A stretch of DNA of 64,000 nucleotides from Eunapius fragilis (GCA_963681505.1 OY811976.1:4578003-4642002); one strand, 5' to 3'. Shown: positions 43,700 to 56,157, counted from the first letter of the stretch. A program made the numbers and translations. The notes: generated by a model from the sequence alone, not told the origin.

Positions 43700-45375
43700 T
43701 GCTGTTTTACCCAATAAAGTGAATAATGGCCTTCTCTTACTCTCTTTGGTGTTGAATATCTTAGTGTCTGAGATTGTATTGGAGCCAGGCTGTGCCAATC
43801 TGTTGTACCATGCTTGGTATTTGGATGATGGTGTTGTGGCAGGCTCGAGCACTGAGGTATGTAGAGTGCTGGCTATTTTAGAAGAAAGAGGTCACTCTTT
43901 GGGACTACATGTCAACATTAATAAATGTGAAGTTTTTTTTCACAGCGACTTAAGTCACTTCCCCCCATCAATGAAGCAATCCCACCAGCCAAACATTGAA
44001 ATCTTGGGGATCCCCATTGGTGACCTAGATTTTTGTACCACCTTTATTTCTCATAAGCATGGTTTGGCTAAACAACTCATGCTACAGATAGAAGAAGTTG
44101 GAGCACTTGATCCTCAAGTAGCTTTAATGCTACTTCGCACTTGTAGTGGCTTTTGCAAACTATCTCATCTGGCTCGCGCTACTCCACCCTCGCTCTCCGT
44201 CAAAGCTCTTGAGCTTTTCAACCAGGATGTTAGATGTTGTCTGTCTCAGAGTCACTTCGGTAGACTTGACTGATGTATCATGGAATCAGGCCCAGCTAAG
44301 TTTGAGTAGAGGTGGTTTGGGTATGCGCTCTCTCATGCTTCATGCTCCAGCTGCTTACATTGCCTCCGTTTGTTCATCCCGCTATGGCCTCCAGTCTCTT
44401 ACCCACTTCACCCATGCTGTGGAGATGTTCAATGTATGTGTAGCTCCAGCTGATAAGATTTCGTTGGACTCCCTTGCATCTTCCAACATAAATCAAAAGA
44501 TCCTGTCATCCAAACTGGATGATTATCAACTTCAGGGCATATTTAACAGGTCCTCAGTCACTGATAGGGCACGCCTATTATCCATCTCTGCCCCTCATTC
44601 CTCTGCTTGGCTTTCGGTTGTGCCATCAGAAGGCCTTGGGCTCCATTTCGAACCAAACCAATACAATGTAGCCCTTAAATGGTGGCTAGGTTTAGACACA
44701 TCATGTGGCTCTAGTTGTGCATTCTGCCCAGATTCTATCCTGGATCCACTACGCCACCATGCGTCCACGTGCAAACGAGGGGGAGACGCAGTTCATCGCC
44801 ATAACCTGCTGCGAGATGTGTTTGCAGATTACTGCCGCCTGGCTCACCTTCCTGTCAAGCTCGAAGTAGGTAATAATTTAACTCCAGACCATGACCACAG
44901 TAGACCCGCAGATGTCCTTGTCCACAATTGGTCACTGGGCAAGCCTGCAGCCTTTGACTTCTGTGTGACCTCTCCGCTAAACTTACTTATCCTTTCGGAA
45001 GCGGGAGTGTCTTCAGGAGTGGCAGCTCAGGCCTCAGAGATAAGAAAACACAACAGTAATGATGCTAAATGTGGGGAATTAGGTTGGGTGTGCATCCCTT
45101 TGGTTGTCGAGATGTACGGAGCATGGGGTCAAGAGGCAGTTAAAACTTTTGTACAGTTGGCATCCAGGCTGGCAATTGCATGCTCCAAGCCTAAATCAGT
45201 CGTCATAAATAAGATTTACGGAAGGCTTAACACCTGCCTCATGAGATCCATTTCTTCGGCTATCCTCACGAGGATTGTGCCCTCATGAATAGTTATGTGT
45301 ATGTAATTGTGCATCAGTGTATTTTGTATCTTATTTCATGTATATGTACAAATAATAATAATAATAATAATAATA
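43700..45375 (+). pseudogene. LINE with restriction-like endonuclease, copy B (3' half, best preserved)
   Basis: It starts in the RT palm (YHAWYLDDGVVAGSSTEVCR, HVNINKCEVFF), then the thumb region and, after one frame change near 44270, a 340-codon frame to the natural stop at 45288. The C-terminus has the RLE signature: CAFCPDSILDPLRHHASTC (C-x2-C-x8-H-x5-C), HRHNLLRD and RPAD followed 13 residues later by the D of AFDF. A short 3' untranslated region ends in (AAT)n at 45350-45375, the LINE tail. 5' truncation is typical of target-primed reverse transcription. Confidence 0.85.
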
Positions 45376-45700
45376 ATCATAACTCATATCTCTCCACTGC
45401 TGAAAGAGGCCCAGGATTGGTAGCAGCAGAGGCTGAATCTCAAAAGAGGAAGAAGTATTCCTCTCTTGGAGCTAAATACTTCTTTGTTCCCATAGCATGT
45501 GAGTCTCTTGGTGTGTTTGGTGCTGAAACATTGTCCTTTCTTAAGGACCTTGGCCATCGTCTGCACAAAACCACTGGAGACTCACAATCCTACCAATTCT
45601 TACTCCAGCGCCTATCTGTGGCAATCCAGAGAGGAAATTCTACCTCCGTCTTGGGAACATTAAGTTCCTTTGATGGTTTAGATGACTTTTAGTTCTGTGT
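45376..45700 (+). pseudogene. 3' fragment of the second LINE-like family
   Basis: Reads GPGLVAAEAESQKRKKYSSL, FFVPIACESLGVFGAETLSF and LLQRLSVAIQRGNSTSVLGT to a stop near 45692. It corresponds to the 41905-42530 fragment (KKKYSEAAALRRASFIPLVV..). It lies directly after the tail of copy B. Confidence 0.55.
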
Positions 45701-45959
45701 GCGAGTGATCGAGTGTGTTAGTGTGCCAGTACATTGTATATGTTAGGTTGTGTTGTTGTTAGCCATATATGTTAGTTTATATAATAATGTAGTTCTGTAT
45801 GTGCATTTATTCCTTTCATGTATTCTCTTGTAACTTTTTTATTTTATCATAACTTAGCCGGTCTCACTAGTACTTTGCTTCTTGTGAACAAGTTGTTCTG
45901 GACGATGTTTTTGTCTAGTAACTTTAAGGTGTTTGATTTATTGTGATATATGTAATAAT

Positions 45960-46345
45960 AATAATATGCAGCAGAATGCAGAAAGCATGAAGCCAACGAC
46001 ACAAAATGCCAGGAGCTCGGATAGACATGCATTCCTCTAGCTGTGGAGACCTTTGGACATTGGGGGAAAGAGGCTCAGGCTGTTTTTCTCATCTTGCTTC
46101 GTTTATAGCCATCCATCGAGCTAGTCCCAAATCCAGTGTCCTAAATGAAATCTATAGTCGCTTCAACATGTCATTGGTGAGGTCTGTCGCTAGAGCCATC
46201 TTAGTGAGGGGGTCTGCAGCATAGGACTCATGCGAGTAGCGTAGGTAATGTTAGGTAGAATTTTAGTGCATACAACAGTGTATGTAATAATAATAATAAT
46301 GTGCTATTTTATTGTATCTTGTATTCCTGTATTCAATAATATAAA
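45960..46345 (+). pseudogene. LINE 3' end fragment
   Basis: Reads AECRKHEANDTKCQELG, stop, TCIPLAVETFGHWGKEAQAV, then with a frame change ASPKSSVLNEIYSRFNMSLV to a stop at 46222. It equals the last 80 residues of copy B. Ends with AAT-type repeats near 46290 and 46345. Confidence 0.7.
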
Positions 46346-46559
46346 TAATAATAATACTATAATATGAATATACAGAAACACCACTGATTAAATGCAAAGT
46401 ACAGCTCTACAGTAGACGAGCTATCCTAGAGAGGATAGCTGTAGCATTAGACTTAACCAGGTGGAGATTCAGTCGGCCATAGATCTCATTAAGTACGATG
46501 GATATTGGCCAACACATGGAGGTGGCAAGTCTAGAGGCTACAGAAGAGATAATGGCAGT

Positions 46560-47310
46560 GGCTTCTTTTCCCCAAGCTCCATCATCTTACTGCTAAACCC
46601 TGTTATTTTGTTGAAAGCGGTAGTGTCGGCCACAGCTGCTGCCCAGGCCACTAAGTCTAGGAAACACCATGCCAATGAGCTCAAATGCTCAGATCTAGGA
46701 TGGGTATGTGTCCCTATGGTCGTTGAAACATATGGACACATTTAATGTTGTTGTTCTGCCCAAAGACCGGTTAGGAAGAAGTATGTCAGCTGGACGAGTC
46801 TTACTGTGGTCACTACTTAAGTTGTTGCTGACTTCCACCTTAACCCCTATGTGAGCCCGACGACATGTCTCCACCAGGATGTCCCTAATCATGTTATGCC
46901 GAGTTACCACATCTCCACCATACTTGCAGGTAATTGCAAGGTGGCCAAGGTGGTCAAGAGTATTACCTGGGCATAGTGCACATGGTGAGCCGTCTGAAAC
47001 ATCAAGGCCATGCCACCATTTGATGGCTAACTGGAAAACAGGAGGATCCATGTAAAACCCTATACACTCGGAGGGCACAACTGAAAGCCAGGATGCTGCA
47101 TGGGGAGAGAAAACTGACAAAAGACGTGCTTTGTCTGCTACTGAAGATGAGTTCTGCAGTAAGTTGAAGACATGGTCATCTAACTTACCAGAAAGGGATT
47201 TCTGAGAGACTGGTGTAGTGAGGAGAGACTCGATACTGACTACATCTGCAGGCGAGACCAAGCTGTTAAAGATCTCTACTGCTTGAGTCAGGTGGGGAGA
47301 TGAATGCATA
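46560..47310. pseudogene. LINE fragment pair meeting tail to tail
   Basis: On the minus strand 47309-46750 encodes the part just upstream of and within the nuclease domain (SPHAASWLSVVPSECIGFYM, HNMIRDILVETCRRAHIGVK, KTRPADILLPNRSLGRTTTL). On the plus strand 46600-46741 encodes what should follow it (LNPVILLKAVVSATAAAQAT, ELKCSDLGWVCVPMVVETYG). One element was therefore split and one part inverted, with the junction near 46745. Confidence 0.7.
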
Positions 47311-47639
47311 CCAAAGCCAGATGAGCATAAAAAGGAGATGAATGCTGTTGATGAGTGGCGAGATCATGACCGAAACTCAAGGCCCCTTGATGTGTCAACA
47401 CCAATGCATCAACAGAAGGACATTCTGATGTCATCATCAATTAGAGCAAAGGCTTTACATGTAAGAGTTGATGGAGTTGTCTTTGCCATTGATCCTTGCT
47501 TCCGTACTTATTCATTCATTTATACTCCGTATTTATTCTTTCTTGTACATCGCATTCATAAAATAATTTTATTTCTGATTATTCATTCATTTAATGCATA
47601 AAGTAGAACTGTACATTAATAATTATACATATTCATAAC

Positions 47640-48005
47640 CACATACAATACAAAAAATTACACACAAAGCTCATCCACCTGCTGCACAAGGTGGGAGTAG
47701 GAATGACTCAGAATAGCACCAGCATTAGCCTGATTAGTGAGTGACTGAGGCGACCAAAGAGGTCAGTCAATGCCATAGATTTAGAGGTATTCCCATGAAT
47801 GGCTAAACAAGGGGCTACTTGTGAGAAGGCCTTTAAAGCCTCTGACCCATGGGCCATAACACTCTACTGCCAGTGGAATACATTTCCAACTTAGTTCAGC
47901 ACATTTAGAATCATTTTGAGTGTGCGTTCTGAGCTCAGCTGCTCTTGCCGCAGCACCTGAGTACATGCCGCAGCACCTGAGTACATGCCCACTTCTATAA
48001 TGCAA
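47640..48005 (-). pseudogene. LINE 3' end fragment (minus strand)
   Basis: The minus frame reads AAARAAELRTHTQNDSKCAE then LSWKCIPLAVECYGPWVRGF, and after frame changes LTNQANAGAILSHSYSHL. It matches the last part of copy B. AAT-type repeats lie at 48004-48030. Confidence 0.6.
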
Positions 48006-48029
48006 TAATAATAATAAAGAAAATAATAA

Positions 48030-49400
48030 TTTAGACCTCCAGGGTCACTATGTTGCTACATGTGAGAAGGGTGGAGATGTGGTTACACAACATAATCAAC
48101 TCTGCTCAAGCTCAGGGTAGTTAAGGCTGCCACCAAATAATTTTACGTCATATAAAATGGCGGCTAATACCAAAAAGTTATATTTCACGCAAGGACCATC
48201 CACTTGCTTACAACTAGATGCATATATGTGTGTTAAATACTGCTACTTCTAATGGCTATGTTGTATGCTCTTTAACACACCTATCTTACGGAACTGTTTG
48301 GAAAACGGCTATGTAAACAAACACGGCTGTAGGCGGGTGGATTCTGCGGTACATTTTAAAATAAACTAATTGGCTACAAACAATCTCCCTATGCTCACAC
48401 ACACTAAATCGACTGGATGCAGGAAATTCTTTGCTTGGTGTTGTCACAACAAACGTTAACAAGGGTCAAAATGGCCTTCGACTTGTACGAAATGTTGATA
48501 TATATATATCTGCGATACCCTATGCAGTTATCGAAATATCCAGTCGCGGTGAATAACTAGCACCCTATATGAGCTTGCCTAGCTGAATAAATGTACCTGA
48601 GAGCTGTGTTTTCATCCCCGCGTTTTGAATCTCCGATATACCCATACAAAGTACAGTGGTTATTTAAATACAACCACCCGCCAAATTTGTATTGCTTGGC
48701 AGCTGCACGCTCTTTTCGTTACTCCTTTGTGCGTTTGTTTGCATTTCGTGCAAGGTTTGCTCTAGATCACTGTAACGTCGTAATATGTATGAATACGATA
48801 CTAAAATAGTGTCCTTGCGCTAAACTAAGACCGAAACGTAGTGAATCACACGACGTCATAATGATGTAATTACGAACATGAATGTTATAACATGATTTTT
48901 CCTGTGAGGCAGCCTTAACTACCCTGAGTGAGATGCCTTCATTGATTTCTGTCACTTGGCACATCTTGTGTTCAGGTTGAAGTTGGTAGCACACATCTTG
49001 GTGTTCAGGTGGAAGTTCATAGCACCCTGACACCTGATGTGTCTCAATCCCACCCAGCTGATGCTTTGGTTTGTGATTGGATTGCTGACAGATTTGCTGC
49101 TTTTGATTTCACTATGCAATCCCCCCTCTCTGTTGCTTCACTGAATCAAGTATGCATTGCATCAGGCTTCACAGCTCTCTCTATCTACAGAATCACGCAA
49201 GCACAAGGTTAATGATCCCAAATGCAGCAAGCTAGGGTGGGTGCGTGTCCCTCTGGCAGTCAAGACCTATGGGAATTTGGGGATGGAGTCTAAGGATACA
49301 TTTTCCCGTATAGCCAGCCAACTTGCATGCCATTGGGTCTCCAAAGTCAAAGAGCAGCTTATTTGTGCATGACAGGCTTAACCTCACCTTGACCATATTT
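48030..49400 (+). pseudogene. LINE 3' fragment split by a CTCAGG transposon
   Basis: Before the insertion: HYVATCEKGGDVVTQHNQL. After it: DAFIDFCHLAHL, then SQSHPADALVCDWIADRFAA and, in another frame, SRKHKVNDPKCSKLGWVRVP. Removing the transposon and one TG restores CAACTCTGAGATGCC, that is HNQL-stop-DA where the family has HNxLRD, so the CGA arginine codon had become TGA. Confidence 0.75.
48111..48928. mobile_element. CTCAGG-TIR non-autonomous DNA transposon, copy 2 (818 bp)
   Basis: TIR CTCAGGGTAGTTAAGGCTGC on the left, exact complement GCAGCCTTAACTACCCTGAG on the right. The LINE sequence gives the expected empty site and a 2-bp duplication TG (48103-48104 and 48929-48930). An extra CTCAAG lies between the duplication and the left TIR, perhaps a doubled terminus. 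TIR pattern CTCAGG..GTTAAGRCTG matches the element at 4790-5522. Confidence 0.85.
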
Positions 49401-49650
49401 GTTGTGAGAGCAATTATGGCCCAGACCCTTGTAGCTTAAACTTTTTTCACTATAGGTGTATAATCCATTTTCATGTATCTTAACATGTTTAATTAAAATT
49501 TGTAATATAAAAAGATATTATAAATTAATAAAATTATATATATATAATTATATATATATATATATATGTATGCAAAAGGTCATTTACACATGAACTGTCC
49601 TAATTATATCTATATGTAGGCGTGTTCATCAAAAGTATAAGCTAGCTCTG
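49401..49650. other. AT-rich spacer
   Basis: TA repeats at 49535-49567, then GTCATTTACACATGAACTGTCCTA, which looks like the end of an R700-type repeat. It precedes the stop of the receptor gene. Confidence 0.4.
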
Positions 49651-52600
49651 TCACACAACATTGGCCATTGCTGAATTCGACAGTATACCATTACTGTTTA
49701 CATCAGATTCCAGGTGACTTGCACTTTCAGTGTTAAACCATTCCATATAATCTCCTATCATTTGTGATTGATGATTTTGACAAACACTACTGTGGCCTTC
49801 ATCTGGTTGCAATGGTAGCCCTGCAGAGTAAGTCAAATTTAACTTGCAAAGCTCCTCTTTCAGTGATCCAGGGTTATTTTCTGTTTCACCTGAATTAATG
49901 TCAATATGGCATTTTAAATCAACAGCTTCTTGCTGACTATCAGACATGTTAATGTTGCTGTTTTTGTAACCGCAATGCGATGATTGGATGCAACCAATAC
50001 CATTTGACTGGCTTATTTCCTTATCCGTCAAAGTACTATCTTCAATGTGGATCATATCATTTTGGTGCAAGGGTTTTTGAGTATTGAACGGAATATTTAC
50101 AAACCCACATTGAACCTTACAGCTCCTCTGTATTTTGATATAACTAGAATTTTCATTGTTGCCACTATGCTCATTTGGTTCAGTGGTTAGAACATTAACA
50201 CCAGGGCCAGAACAATTGCTGTCTAGAAAGGAAATATAAATAGAATTAAATGGCTCTTGAGGTTCAGGCTCATTCCATTCGAGTTGATCAAGTTCTGTAG
50301 CAACTGATCCAATAATTTGAAGCTGCTGAGAACATTTAGACTGCTGATAGATCTGAATGTTTTAAGTGATTATTGCATCTACCAACAATCCATCTTTCTT
50401 ACCACTCTATTGAGTTCATTAATGTCAGTATTCATATTATTCTTTGAGAGTATGCAACTGATGGAATGTAATAAAAATTGATAGTTATGATAATAAATGT
50501 GCAAACAATAATGATGCTAATATACTAACACTTAAAGTTGTGCACGTGCCTAAATAGTGGATTTAAACAAAGCTTTCTAAATATTCATTTTATTTGCAGG
50601 AACATAATAACTGTTATATGTAAATATCCGATTGTGCTACACAAATATGGAATGTGTTGCATATACATAATATTGCAAATTACCATATCTTTCCTTGTAG
50701 TATTAGAAGTGTAGCACATATGAATACTAATACCAATGAAGACATTGTTCCTATAATCACTCTCTCTTGCATATCAAAAGTAACTGTTTAAAACTGATTG
50801 TGAATTAAGCTGTTTCCATATAATTCATTACATTGCCTACCTTGTCGAACAGGTACGGATGTAGAAATGGGGACAACAGTTGATACAATTTCATCTGGAG
50901 AGAAATTCAATGAAAAATCCTCTAAGCATATAGGGAATGCATTATTTAATAAGTTAGTAATATCACTTATAGTATATTCAGTTTTAGCTTGATATAAACT
51001 ATTAGGAAATGAGATAGAAATATACTATTGATTCTTTTTTTTTAAAGGATAAATGCAAATGTACTCTTGATTTAAATCATTTTTAATGTAAATATTTAGC
51101 GAATAAAAAATAGCATATTTTGCTTTTGGCACAAAATACCGGTAAAACTAATCTATGCAGAACACATGTCAGCAATTATCAAATTGCATTTTTCATTTTG
51201 CATAACATATCATTCGCATTTACCATATGATGACATTACCATGGATGTATTCTGTAATAGATTTCATACATGCAATAATAGTGCACACAAGGATTTAATA
51301 ACTCATGTATTGTAACCTTGCTTTGTAAAGTATTTAATCGATGTGCTAGGTTTCGACAAAACAGCACCTGAAATCAAATTATGCAAATAAAACAGACGCA
51401 TTGTTGTAATCCTTTTCCATGCTAACCATGAATAACAGGTGATGAAGTGTAATCATGTCCTGCTGTATGTACAGTGTGTGTGCATGTGTGTGTGAGTGCG
51501 TACAGGGTATTTGCAATGCTATCATAGCAAAGCAATAAGCATATGAAACCCACCGAATGGAAGACTTGTCTCATTTGCTATCAGAAGTAGAGAATGTATA
51601 TTGTGAAAATATAAAAGATGCTAGAGCAAGTATTTAGAAATTACCTTTGATGATAACATATACTTCAATGGAAAGTTTTTTCACTGAATTACTGCATGAA
51701 AGTATGGAATCCATAATGTGGTGAATAATAATTGCACTTGAGTTTGCTAGTAGTAGATATCCATTTAGATAGGATGATTCATTGATAATTGTACTGTCAT
51801 ATGTCCATCTATCAACAGTTGCTCCTCCTGGTAGATGGCATGAAAAGCAAGCAGTAGTGCCACTTGGTATGGTGATAATCAGAGAGTTTGATGTGATATT
51901 GTAAGTCTTGTTCATACAGTATGCGTCTAAGATGCATTTGAGAACAAAATATGTCGTCAAAAGGTTATATGACATTTCTACTTGGTTATTGTGCATATCA
52001 CACACCAAATGAGAAGAAAAGTGGTTGTAAACCATGCCGAACTGGCTGCTGCGGTTTAACAGTTGATTCATAATACCAGCAAATAGTGCATGTTGTCGTC
52101 AATGTAGCACTCATTATATTTAATATTTCCAAACTGGAGACAGGAGCTGTGTCATACTTCTGCAAATAATTTACAATTTAATGTTTAGTGCACTATGAAT
52201 ATTTCCATGGTAGTAATTGTTCCCATTTCTAAACATTGCAAATAATTAAATTGACGTGTTTTACGTGTGTGTGCATGTGTACATGTGCTTGTTTTGATGC
52301 CAATTATATGCTACGGTCTGTTACCATAAGAAGCTTCCATGTACAAAAAGAGGCAAAATAGCATCATTGAACTCATCTTAGTTAATCACATTCAATATGC
52401 TCTTGACAAGATTAGTAATGTCATTTTAATCTGCAAATGGCATCATTTTACGCATATCAGCTATTCAAGTTCCATAGATGAAAAAATGCTATAATAATTA
52501 GAAAAGTAACTAAGATGAAGGACCACAACACATGAGAGGTAGATATCATCTGTTCAATGTAATAAAAAACGTTTTCAAGTCAACTGCAATTGCATACATT

Positions 52601-52821
52601 ATATTTCAGCTATCATCCATTAGAAAGCAGAAATGCAATAACAGTATAAATAAAATGACTTACATTGCTTGCAGTGTTTACAGGAGTAATAGTGTTGTTA
52701 CACATGAACTTAACATGGATATCAATGTCTTCACCCTCCAAAATTTGAAAATTCCATTGCAGCGTAATAGCTGAACTTTCAATGCCAACAGTTCCATTTT
52801 TTTCTAAATCAACTGGTTCAG
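49651..52821 (-). CDS. Single-pass receptor with FN3- and Ig-like domains and a kinase-free tail
   Basis: Exons in transcript order, all GT-AG and phase-consistent except as noted: 52821-52664 (FN3-like, VDLEKNGTVG..ITLQWNFQI), 52159-52077, 52048-51645 (Ig-like, ACFSCHLPGGATVDRWTYD..SILSCS), 51577-51554 (24-bp micro-exon NETSLPF), 51367-51317, 50921-50841 (stalk), 50765-50684 (membrane helix VIIGTMSSLVLVFICATLLI), 50457-50403 and 50352-49651 (tail, 233 residues to stop). The intron between 52077 and 52048 would be only 28-31 bp, so that join is doubtful. Stalk junctions are phase 1, usual for Ig/FN3 genes. The tail has tyrosines in YIKI, YKNSN and YMEW contexts, possible SH2 docking sites, but no enzyme domain. 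The 5' end (signal peptide, further domains) is not seen upstream of 52821. Plausibly a cell-surface recognition receptor. Confidence 0.75.
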
Positions 52822-53419
52822 CTATAAGAGAAATTCAATGCATTTAATTCTATAAAACGGTTGATCCTTCAATTATTATGGATGCAATAAATTTGCACAA
52901 TCGACAAAACTTTCTGGCCTGCCCCTTTAGTCTATTATATGCTTGGGGTTATTATCATTTTATCAGCCAGATCATTAACCATTGAAATCATAAAAACCAA
53001 AGTGTATTGTCTGTAAAGCCTCCACTGTTGTTGCACACAGAATATCACAGACAAGACCATGATCAATTATAAGTATAAGGCAGATCACCAGTCTCCTAAA
53101 AAGGGTTCCAAACTTTAATCCATCATTTATATTTAATATATACATGCTGGAATGGAAACTTTTTTGCACATACACACGCACACATGCACATGCACGCACA
53201 CATACATAAGGCTCCTCCCCCATATCCACCAGGGCACAATAGATAAGGTTGGCAGGTTATTATTATCCGTTAACTTTAGTGATTTTATGGCGTTTTTATT
53301 ATCCCATGGGGAGCTTACCGCGCTCCCCCATACCCCCTATCTGTTGTGTCACTCTCACTCTATTATATCATACCATATGGGACAGGGTCTGAGAAAATGT
53401 CGTATCGCTATATAAATAT
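52822..53419. other. Spacer with a shared short repeat
   Basis: No upstream receptor exons recognised. At 53245-53345 GGCAGGTTATTATTATCCGT, ATTATCCCATGG and GGAGCTTAC.GCGCTCC occur; the same phrases appear at 43458-43490 and 56257-56315, so this is another low-copy repeat. CA run at 53163-53205. Confidence 0.4.
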
Positions 53420-54096
53420 AAAGATATAAAAATGATTCACTTTGAAATCGCTACATCTCCCGAACCGTAAATGCTATTGACTTCCTATTTTCAACACTTC
53501 ATACTACATCATTTCTCTCTGGTAAAATAAATTTTGGGCTCTTGCATTAGCTTCGTGCCAGTGTTGCAACGTCCGATACCCCTTGGGGTTCAAACTGGCC
53601 ATAACTTTCGGCAGGACATCTCAATTAACTTCAAATTCGGTTTTATACCTAGAGGGGTCCTGTACCTATCGATTTGTCCTGTTTGTTAATTTTTACTTGA
53701 TCCGTTACGGAGATACAGCTGTGCAAAGTAATTGCACATTTCTCGTTCATTTCGCGCCATTAACCTACTACAACCTGGTTCCCGCTACTCCGAGCACATG
53801 AATATACAATAACCTCCCGTGCCCATGCCACTACATGTACAACTGAAGTACCACCGTTAATTTACGTTCCTACAAACGTCAGTGGTTCTCTTCTATAACG
53901 AACAAGATTCGTTAAGCGATCAAAATGCGTGGGATCTACCATCACCATACAAAACACGGTACGTATTACCAGTACCGATACGCGCGCACAACAATATGTG
54001 TCCCTGTCGATTCGGTCGTACTCTTTGGGTGCCACTCATTGCGTGGCCATTTATAGGCTCACAACCTATAACAGTACGTCAGAGCCATGAGATATA
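53420..54096 (-). mobile_element. Dispersed repeat family R700, copy C (inverted)
   Basis: Inverted copy closely similar to copy A along its length; it ends GTGGCCATTTATAGGCTCAC..GCCATGAGATATA, the mirror of the start of copy A. A 72-codon plus-strand frame (53583-53801) matches the frame of copy A with YLEGSCTYRFVLFVNFYLIR. Confidence 0.7.
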
Positions 54097-54950
54097 GTGC
54101 ACGGTGTATCAGCTAGGCTAGGGGAGAGGCGTGGTCGAGTTAAAGACACATGCAGCGCAGCTAGGCTGGAACACATGTAACCCTTCCTTATTGTCGGGAT
54201 TTGCGTTCTGCTGGTACATATATTTTAAACACCCACCGTTTTTCATTTCATCTGCATGGCTGGCACATACACACCCACGTTACACTTATAACACTCTTTC
54301 CACTATTCTTTCCCCTTGTTGTACACCCTGTAAATTGTTATGTGCTACATGGATTCACTCATAAGCTTTGTCTATTTGAACTTTTTTTTGGTTACAGTGC
54401 TTTCACTGGCGTACTATCCAACACTCTTTCTCAACTATTTGTATTCTGACTGATGTGTTTTTCACGTGTGTAACTGGATTGTGTGTTTTATACACAGTGG
54501 TATAGGAGCATGGGGGCAAAGACCCCAACAATTTTTTCAGAGGAAGGCCCCCCTCCCCCCATTGGTTGTATGTACTGGGTTAATGTGTTGTATGTACTGG
54601 ACTATTTGTTCCTGTCTCACAGTACCTGCCACATCATGACGTACCATGCCTCATGCCCCATATTCCATTACATGCATCCATTTACACACTCACACACTCA
54701 TACACACAACACTCACAACTATCCCATGCCAATCACTATAAATGCTGAAGCTATGAGTGTGTACCATTGAGAGGTTTAAAAAGACTTAGGACTTACTATT
54801 TATTACCTTCCTTTTTTATATAAAATTTCCAGGGCCTTGATCTTTATCTTTAGGGATAAAGCAGGAATAATATTCCTGCCGGGCTTATATACAAAAGTAG
54901 GTTTACAGAGTGGTAGATCTACATGTAATATCACAAAAGATAAATAGCAC
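54097..54950. other. Spacer with a lone hAT-like terminus
   Basis: At about 54495 CAGTGGTATAGGAGCATGGG followed by a G/C-rich stretch resembles the left end of the element at 36212, but no matching right end was found. The rest shows nothing. Confidence 0.35.
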
Positions 54951-54974
54951 AGATTCCAAGAAGGGGCCCATGTA

Positions 54975-55402
54975 TAATGCTATACATACACACACACACT
55001 CACACATGCACACACATACACGTATACACACACACAAACCAGTGCTACTTAGAATTAGTGGTTCTGGTGGGTATGACTGTCAGTTTACCATGACCAGATG
55101 CAAAGCCACCCAAGGAAGTCACCCATGTAATGTTGATTTACATGAGATGGTGGCAAATAGATAGGCTAATGCCTTTGTGTTTTAGACTCTGCCATTAAGA
55201 GACATATGGTCACATACCCACCTGAGGATCAGAACAGTTGTTGTCATATTTTATGTATTTTTTTGGATCTGGGGCAGTGTCGCTTCCAAACATGTTACAA
55301 ACCTGTGAGTTCCATAGGCTTTTGCATTTGGTCATATGTGTAGCAAACTTGACAGTCATCCTCACCAGAACCACTAATCCTAAGTAGCATTGGAATTTCC
55401 GT

Positions 55403-55448
<46 letters not shown>

Positions 55449-55490
55449 TTGTGTATGTGAGTGTATGTGTATGTCTACGTAGCATTGGAA
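54975..55490. repeat. Inverted duplication with CA/GT microsatellites
   Basis: GTGCTACTTAGAATTAGTGG .. GGTATGACTGTCAGTTT at 55040-55090 returns inverted at 55350-55400. The left arm is preceded by a CA run and the right arm followed by a GT run, so the microsatellite is part of the duplicated unit. Similar in design to 28196-28905. Confidence 0.6.
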
Positions 55491-55569
55491 TCTTTCTTTG
55501 CAATTTATTTTTGTGATGTGTTGACAAGCTACTTCTAGATCTGCTCACCTAGAGATGGAAGCCTTGCAT

Positions 55570-55796
55570 ACAAGTAATAAAGACATTCTCTATGAGAAAG
55601 TTGATGGCATATAGGATTGGAAGGCAAAACGAAAGGAAACAAGGGTCTACTAAGGGGAAATGTAATACGCACACAGTTGAACAACATAATGTCCTACAAA
55701 TGTTCTAAATGTAGGGCTATTACATATTTCCTTTTTACACCACTATTGCCTTTTAATCATATATACACAAAGAATGTTTTTTTTTTTTTTACTTGT
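55570..55796. mobile_element. ACAAGTA-TIR MITE (227 bp, diverged)
   Basis: Left arm ACAAGTAATAAAGACATTCT .. GCATATAGGATTGGAAGGC, right arm TTTTTACACCACTATTGCC .. ACTTGT. Arms less similar to one another than in the 26031 copy. Confidence 0.7.
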
Positions 55797-55829
55797 TCCA
55801 TCATTTTATTTTCTTCATGAGATAGAACA

Positions 55830-56157
55830 TTATTTACACCGGATCAACCACTTTTGGTTGCCAAATCTGGCCCGACCCGGACCAGTTTTGGTAGTGCCGG
55901 ACCAATTTTCGCGTGACAGCATCCCTTAGCATAATTATTTCTCCTAGAAATTTTGGCAACCCCATGCATCCCTTAGCATTATTATTTCTCTTACAGGAAT
56001 TTATGCAAACCCACTCCAAAACTAGGCCTCCGTAACTACACCATCTATAATCCAAAAACTTTAGCTTCAATTTGCCTACGTTCTGTCGCGACCTTCACAT
56101 GTCTTTAAAATAAGTCAAGCACAACCACATTATATTGAATTCACTGCAGATGACCCG
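55830..56157. other. Spacer with a short tandem duplication
   Basis: GCATCCCTTAGCAT..TTATTTCTC occurs twice about 55 bp apart (55918 and 55973). Nothing else recognised. Confidence 0.3.

Noticed and set aside
46560-47310. Twin-priming 5' inversion of a LINE
   Set aside because: Twin priming places the inverted 5' part before a forward 3' part; here the later coding part lies first and the halves converge, so another rearrangement is needed.
52975-53229. Upstream exon of the receptor gene
   Set aside because: The frame runs through a CA repeat, lacks Ig/FN3 pattern and has no donor with the needed phase.
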